Source: an uncultured Clostridia bacterium
GTDB lineage: Bacteria > Bacillota > Clostridia > Oscillospirales > Acutalibacteraceae
DNA: 62,302 nucleotides
Reading direction: 5' to 3'
Assembly: GCA_946484175.1 (NCBI GenBank)
Contig: CAMLSX010000010.1
Location: forward strand, 1 to 62,302
In this document: positions 58,054-62,302 of the stretch, piece by piece
How the letters are laid out: every line of letters begins with the position of its first letter
How positions within the stretch are numbered: the first letter of the stretch is position 1
Program-made: the position numbers and the translations under genes
The notes under the pieces: generated by a model
The model's input: the letters and a program-made list of their open reading frames with translations, nothing else
Told to the model about the DNA's origin: nothing
The model's database searches: none

Positions 58054-58082
58054 TTGAAAAGAAAGGCAATTTGTATTATACT
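58054..58082 (+). promoter_or_regulatory. Sigma A promoter of recD2-comF
   Basis: TTGAAA (58054-58059) and TATACT (58077-58082) with a 17-base spacer, 33 bases before the start of recD2. Confidence 0.65.
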
Positions 58083-58114
58083 GAAAAGGAAACCAATTTT
58101 TCGGAGGAATCGTC

Positions 58115-60346
58115 ATGCCGGGGCAGGGTGAAGTGACATACTATGAGATGAGCGGGACGGTGGAACATGTAATCTACCGCAACGAAAAAAACCAGTATAC
58201 GGTTCTGGAGCTGAACAACAGTGAAGAACTGGTGACCGTGGTGGGGTACCTACCGTTTGTCAGCGCGGGGGAAGAACTGAAAGTCATCGGCGTCTGGACC
58301 AGCCACCCCAGTTTTGGCCCGCAGTTTAAGGCAGAAGTCTGTGAGCGTTCCCGCCCGGCAACGGCCGCCGCAATATTAAAATATCTTTCTTCCGGTGCGA
58401 TTAAGGGAATCGGCCAGGCCACTGCCGCCCGGATTGTGGAGACGTTCGGCGAAAATGCGCTGGATATCATTGAAAATGACCCGGAACGGCTGGCACAGGT
58501 CAAGGGTGTAACCAAGAGCAAGGCGAAGAAGATTTCAGAGGATTTCAAACAGACCAACGGCATCAAGGATATCATGGTGCGGCTGGGGAAATACGGGATT
58601 ACCCCGGAAGAAGCGGTGCGGGTATGGCGGCGCTATGGCGCCCACTCAGAAGACTGCATCCGCCAAGACCCCTTTTGCCTGTGTGACGACGAGTTGGATA
58701 TCGATTTTACGCGTGCAGATACCATCGCCGCTTCGCTGGATATGCCGCAGGATGACAATGGCCGTGTGCGCGCCGGGCTGCTGTATGTGCTGCGTCACAA
58801 CGCCAACAACGGCCACACCTGCCTGCCGCGTGACCGCCTGATACAGGTAGCCGCCCGGATGCTTGAGGTAGAACCCGAAGTTGCAGGCGGAATCCTGCAC
58901 CGGATGGAAGAAACCTACGATGTACATACCGAAAGATTTGACGAGCGTGAGTTTATTTTTTTGCCGCGCTATTATCAATCTGAGTCGTACAGCGCAGACC
59001 GGCTGAAGATGATGCTTCGCTATCCCCCGCAGGCAATTACCGGTGCAGAGGGTTCTATCAAAGAAATCGAAATCCGGGAAAATATTCATTACGCGCCGGA
59101 GCAGAAGCAGGCTATTATCCAGGCACTCGAAAAGGGATTCCTGATTCTGACCGGCGGCCCCGGTACCGGTAAAACCACCACCCTCAACGGGATTATCCGC
59201 ATATTAAAGGAAAAAGGGGAGACTGTGCTGCTGGCTGCCCCAACAGGACGCGCCGCCAAACGCATGTCTGAGCTGACTGGGGAAGAGGCCAAAACGGTAC
59301 ATCGCATGCTGCAAGTGGAATGGGATGAAGCAGATAACCCCGTTTTCAGCCGCAACGAGCGCAACCCGCTGGAATGTGATGCAGTGGTGGTGGACGAGCT
59401 TTCAATGGTGGATGCCTACCTGTTTGAGGGAATCCTGCGTGCACTGCCGCTAGGCTGCCGGTTGATTCTGGTGGGTGACTGCGACCAGCTGCCTTCGGTG
59501 GGGCCGGGTAACGTGCTGGGTGATCTGATTGCTTCCGGGATGTTCCCAATGGTACAGCTGACCGAGATTTTCCGCCAGTCCATGAAAAGCCTGATCGTCA
59601 CCAATGCTCACCGCATCGTAGCCGGGGAATTTCCTGAGCTGCATGACAAGTCCCACGACTTCTTCTTTTTGCCCCTCCGCAAAGCGGAAAATATTTGCAA
59701 TACCATTGTAGACCTCTGTGCCCGCCGACTACCGGCAAGCTACGGGTATTCGGTATATCAGGATATCCAGGTGCTGGCACCCGGGCGCAAAGGGGAGCTG
59801 GGTACGGTGGAACTGAATCGTCGTCTTCAGGCAGTGCTGAACCCGCCCGGGGAAGGGAAAAAGGAAATTAACCTCAATGGAAGTATCCTGCGTGAGGGCG
59901 ACAAAGTCATGCAGATCAAGAATAACTACAATCTTCCCTGGACGCGCAGCGACGGTACCACCGGAGAGGGCGTATTCAACGGTGATATGGGAATTCTGGT
60001 GGAGATCGACAAAGCAGCTGGCACATTGACTGCCTCTATCGATGATCGGTTGGTGCTGTATGATACAGACCACGCCTACGAACTGGAGCTGGCATATGCT
60101 GCAACGGTACATAAAAGTCAGGGCAATGAGTTCCAAGCTGTGATTATGCCCATGTTTCCCGGGCCGCATCAGCTCGAATATCGGAATTTGTTGTATACCG
60201 CTGTCACCCGTGCCAAAAATCTGCTGATTCTGGTGGGAGAAGAGCGCACGGTGCGCGCGATGGTTGCCAACGACCGCAAAACGCGCCGGTATTCGGGGCT
60301 TATCCATTTTCTGACGCAGGAAGCCGGGGAGGCAAATGACGCATGA
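58115..60346 (+). CDS. recD2: RecD2-type ATP-dependent DNA helicase
   Basis: The 743-aa SF1 5'-3' helicase is the RecD2 form found in bacteria without RecBC. An N-terminal OB-like region is followed by helix-hairpin-helix repeats (GIGQATAARIVETFGENALD, about 95-115; VKGVTKSKAKKI). The helicase core has Walker A GGPGTGKTTT (Lys353), VVDELSMVD, a GDCDQLPSVGPG motif and the C-terminal TVHKSQGNEF and YTAVTRAK motifs. It is expected to act in DNA repair and replication-fork processing. CGGAGG precedes the start. Its stop overlaps the comF start. Confidence 0.95.
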   Translation: MPGQGEVTYYEMSGTVEHVIYRNEKNQYTVLELNNSEELVTVVGYLPFVSAGEELKVIGVWTSHPSFGPQFKAEVCERSRPATAAAILKYLSSGAIKGIGQATAARIVETFGENALDIIENDPERLAQVKGVTKSKAKKISEDFKQTNGIKDIMVRLGKYGITPEEAVRVWRRYGAHSEDCIRQDPFCLCDDELDIDFTRADTIAASLDMPQDDNGRVRAGLLYVLRHNANNGHTCLPRDRLIQVAARMLEVEPEVAGGILHRMEETYDVHTERFDEREFIFLPRYYQSESYSADRLKMMLRYPPQAITGAEGSIKEIEIRENIHYAPEQKQAIIQALEKGFLILTGGPGTGKTTTLNGIIRILKEKGETVLLAAPTGRAAKRMSELTGEEAKTVHRMLQVEWDEADNPVFSRNERNPLECDAVVVDELSMVDAYLFEGILRALPLGCRLILVGDCDQLPSVGPGNVLGDLIASGMFPMVQLTEIFRQSMKSLIVTNAHRIVAGEFPELHDKSHDFFFLPLRKAENICNTIVDLCARRLPASYGYSVYQDIQVLAPGRKGELGTVELNRRLQAVLNPPGEGKKEINLNGSILREGDKVMQIKNNYNLPWTRSDGTTGEGVFNGDMGILVEIDKAAGTLTASIDDRLVLYDTDHAYELELAYAATVHKSQGNEFQAVIMPMFPGPHQLEYRNLLYTAVTRAKNLLILVGEERTVRAMVANDRKTRRYSGLIHFLTQEAGEANDA

Positions 60347-61014
60347 GAACCGGTGTATCCTTTGGTGAAAAATTACTTGCGATGATTTTTCCTTCCCGCT
60401 GTGCGATATGCGGGAAGATTACTATTGGCGGAAGACGCATCTGCGGGAAATGTGAAGAAGAAAATCCGCCGCAGTCCTATTTTCGGCGTCTGGATGAAGA
60501 GGGAAACTCGCCCATTTTCTGCGTGTCCCCGTATGTTTATTCCGGAGAAGTACGCAAAGCCATTCTGGCTATGAAATTTTATGGCAGAAAAGAGCGCGCG
60601 GCGGGTTTTGCAGAAGCGTTGGCGCGTGTGCTTCCACCCAGATGGCAGACAGATGACGTGGTCTGCTGGGCTCCGATTTCTCAGGAAAGACTTCGCGAGA
60701 GGGGATATGACCAATCGGAACTGGTGGCCCGGCGGTTGGCCAGAGAGTTGGGGCGGCCTTGTCGTCCGCTTCTCCGAAAAATCAAGAATAATCGCGTTCA
60801 ACATGAGCTGCATCTGGAAGAACGCCGACGCAATGTGCATGGCGTATATGCAGCAGAAGAAAACCGCGTGCGCGGAAAACGGATTTTATTGATCGATGAT
60901 ATTGTAACAAGCGGCTCCACGCTGCGGGAATGTGCCAATTGCCTGCTGGCAGCAGGTGCGATAGAAGTGCATTGCGCGGCAATTGCAGACGCTTTTGTCA
61001 AAGAAGTTTTATAA
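60343..61014 (+). CDS. ComF family phosphoribosyltransferase-like protein
   Basis: The 223-aa protein has an N-terminal zinc finger (CAICGK..ICGKC, residues 20-36) and a phosphoribosyltransferase fold with the PRPP loop ILLIDDIVTSGSTLREC. That layout matches ComFC/GntX proteins, needed for natural DNA uptake in competent species. Two conserved segments, YVYSGEVRKAILAMKFYG and RERGYDQSELVAR, confirm the family. ATG 60343 overlaps the recD2 stop (ATGA). No other competence gene is in the window. Confidence 0.92.
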   Translation: MRTGVSFGEKLLAMIFPSRCAICGKITIGGRRICGKCEEENPPQSYFRRLDEEGNSPIFCVSPYVYSGEVRKAILAMKFYGRKERAAGFAEALARVLPPRWQTDDVVCWAPISQERLRERGYDQSELVARRLARELGRPCRPLLRKIKNNRVQHELHLEERRRNVHGVYAAEENRVRGKRILLIDDIVTSGSTLRECANCLLAAGAIEVHCAAIADAFVKEVL

Positions 61015-61051
61015 AAAACACCGCTTCGGCGGCGAAAGGAATGGTATCGCA

Positions 61052-62197
61052 ATGAGCGACTTGCAGAGCGGCTTGGCCGCGATTGTACAGGAAGAGCCTG
61101 TGCGCGTGATTCTCAGCAAACCCTGTCAGAAAAGCCAGCCATGCCGGAAGATTGATATTCACCGCTATTCGGACATTTATCAGGCAGAACGGCAGATCGG
61201 AAAACAGATGTTCCACGAGAATCTTCAGCCGCAGGAGCTGGAAGCGTATCTGGCAGCGCGAGTGCCGTCGGAGTACCGGCAGATCAATGCTTTTACCAAG
61301 ACGCATGAATGGATGGTTTCCATCACCAAAAAGGGCGACGCTTTTGTCACCCGGAAAAAGCTGCAAACCGCAGTCAAAGTGCGCGAGAGTCATAACCGGG
61401 AGAAGAACTATATTTTGCGTGAAGGCGAGCCAATCCCGCCGCTGGTAGATATGGGCATCTTTACGAAAGAAGGAAAGATTGTCGCTTCCATGCACGACAA
61501 GTTCCGCCAGATTAACCGCTTTATCGAGGCGGTTGACGATCTGGTTTCCAAAACCTCCTGTACCCAGCTGCATGTTATCGACTTCGGTTGCGGAAAGGGA
61601 TATCTGACCTTCCTGCTTTATTACTATCTGACACAGGTGCGCGGGATTTCCACTCATATGGTGGGAATTGACCTCAAGGCAGATGTGATGGAGCATTGCC
61701 GCAAAACAGCCGCCAAATACGGGTATGATGGGATGGAGTTCCTCTGTCAGGATATCCGCACTTATCAGCCCGACTTTACCCCCGATATCGTGGTGTCCCT
61801 TCATGCCTGCGATATTGCAACAGACTATGTGCTGTATCATGCAGTGCAGTGGGGAGCCAAGATGATTTTTTCCATGCCCTGCTGCCAGCATGAGCTGAAC
61901 GCGCAGATGCAGTCTGACGAATTCGCGCTGCTTACCCGGTATGGTTTGCTGCAGGAGCGGGCGGCTGCGTTGTTTACGGATGCAATCCGGGCAAACCTGC
62001 TCACCGCCAGCGGATACCGTGTGCAGGTGATGGAAATTGTCAACCCGGTGGATACGCCGAAAAATATTATGATCCGTGCCGAGAAAGCCGGCATCCCCGT
62101 AGCTTCCAGAAAAAAGGCAAAAGAAGAAGTCGAGCGATTGCAAAAGGAATTCCATCTTTCCAATACTATGTACCGTTTGTTAAACGGGGAAGAGTGA
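61052..62197 (+). CDS. Class I SAM-dependent methyltransferase (Methyltransf_32-like)
   Basis: The 381-aa protein has a 160-residue N-terminal region and a methyltransferase domain with motif I VIDFGCGKGYLTFLLYYYL (about residues 181-199). Downstream are VGIDLKADVMEH, IVVSLHACDIATDY and MPCCQHEL, matching a group related to rRNA or tRNA methyltransferases (PF13679). The target is unknown. ATG 61052 with AAAGGAATGG ahead is chosen over an upstream frame start at 60983. It lies 37 bases after comF and is probably in the same transcript. The final residues LSNTMYRLLNGEE are conserved. Confidence 0.88.
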   Translation: MSDLQSGLAAIVQEEPVRVILSKPCQKSQPCRKIDIHRYSDIYQAERQIGKQMFHENLQPQELEAYLAARVPSEYRQINAFTKTHEWMVSITKKGDAFVTRKKLQTAVKVRESHNREKNYILREGEPIPPLVDMGIFTKEGKIVASMHDKFRQINRFIEAVDDLVSKTSCTQLHVIDFGCGKGYLTFLLYYYLTQVRGISTHMVGIDLKADVMEHCRKTAAKYGYDGMEFLCQDIRTYQPDFTPDIVVSLHACDIATDYVLYHAVQWGAKMIFSMPCCQHELNAQMQSDEFALLTRYGLLQERAAALFTDAIRANLLTASGYRVQVMEIVNPVDTPKNIMIRAEKAGIPVASRKKAKEEVERLQKEFHLSNTMYRLLNGEE

Positions 62198-62242
62198 ACC
62201 ATTTTACTAGATACTTTTCTGCAGCAAAAAACGGAGCTTCCT

Positions 62243-62302
62243 GCATGTGATATGTACCCAGAATTCTGGACACATTAAAAATTGAATTAGGTGCACATGG
62301 AT
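62243..62302 (+). mobile_element. Possible left end of an insertion sequence at the window edge
   Basis: The last 60 bases leave the codon and base style of the window. TGTACCCAGAATTCTGGACA (about 62255-62274) looks like the terminal sequence of IS3-family elements, which typically carry a TGGACA motif. An ATG behind AGGTG (62291-62295) opens at 62297 and runs off the edge, as expected for a small first transposase frame. The evidence is thin because no other end is available. Confidence 0.25.

Noticed and set aside
60998-62155. 385-aa minus-strand frame across the methyltransferase
   Set aside because: Antisense to conserved SAM motifs, His/Leu-rich shadow composition and no start signals.
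1-62302. CRISPR arrays, prophage modules, restriction-modification or toxin-antitoxin pairs
   Set aside because: I looked for short regularly spaced repeats, integrase, capsid or terminase genes, and paired small genes; none is present. The only regular repeat is the coding one at 2170-2526.

Overview
The window reads as a chromosome segment of a strictly anaerobic, spore-forming, Gram-positive Clostridia member, most likely a gut Oscillospiraceae/Ruminococcaceae-type bacterium. This rests on spoIIR with a forespore-type (sigma F) promoter, two [FeFe] hydrogenase-type proteins, the DUF177-rpmF pair, TSCPD/EFR1/DUF1836 family proteins, GH42 and GH30 glycosidases, many consensus sigma A promoters and numerous intrinsic terminators. 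The species assignment is inference. No prophage, CRISPR array or complete insertion sequence is visible.

Layout. 0.1-4 kb: ispE, spoIIR, then a secreted Cys-rich tandem-repeat protein followed by an ECF-type sigma factor and an RsgI-like membrane anti-sigma factor. 4-9.8 kb: a TetR regulator divergent from an NAD-dependent epimerase with a palindrome over its promoter, a GNAT-Gfo/Idh pair, and a thioredoxin-CcdA thiol-redox pair. 9.9-12.3 kb: methyltransferase, tRNA-Pro, tRNA-Gln, and an overlapping AraC-DUF1836 pair. 12.6-17.7 kb: a hydrogenase locus consisting of a structured leader or terminator RNA, a thioredoxin-fold ferredoxin, a PAS-containing sensory-type (group C) [FeFe] hydrogenase, a SpoIIE-type phosphatase and a group B [FeFe] hydrogenase. 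17.8-26.2 kb: an ABC exporter, PHP phosphoesterase, TSCPD protein, EFR1 ferredoxin, DUF177-rpmF, DUF512 radical SAM protein, der and plsY.

26.2-38.8 kb: a 430-bp non-coding stretch with an 11-bp inverted repeat, a 1063-aa RecQ-like helicase with an unrecognised N-terminal third, a PH-domain protein, ppx and ppk1 (polyphosphate turnover), a phosphofructokinase, a flavodoxin-fold reductase, yebC, a zinc-ribbon/pseudokinase/PASTA membrane protein and a 57-aa membrane protein gene. 38.9-42.3 kb (minus strand): amidohydrolase, the rpsF-ssb-rpsR operon and a RING/zinc-ribbon membrane protein. 42.6-48.3 kb: asnS, then larE-larB-larC for the nickel-pincer cofactor (larC read through a -1 frameshift on nine A residues) and a class I aminotransferase. 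48.4-62.3 kb: secD-secF, prfB without the usual programmed frameshift, a frameshifted MATE transporter behind an attenuator-like hairpin, GH42 and GH30 glycosidases, a small membrane protein, recD2, comF and a methyltransferase.

Most of the window is core housekeeping. The parts most worth a second look are the repeat-protein/ECF sigma/RsgI cassette (2.0-3.9 kb), the hydrogenase sensory locus with its leader RNA (12.6-16.1 kb), the unusual helicase and its leader (26.2-29.8 kb), the pseudokinase (36.9-38.6 kb), and the two kinds of frameshift (larC and MATE).
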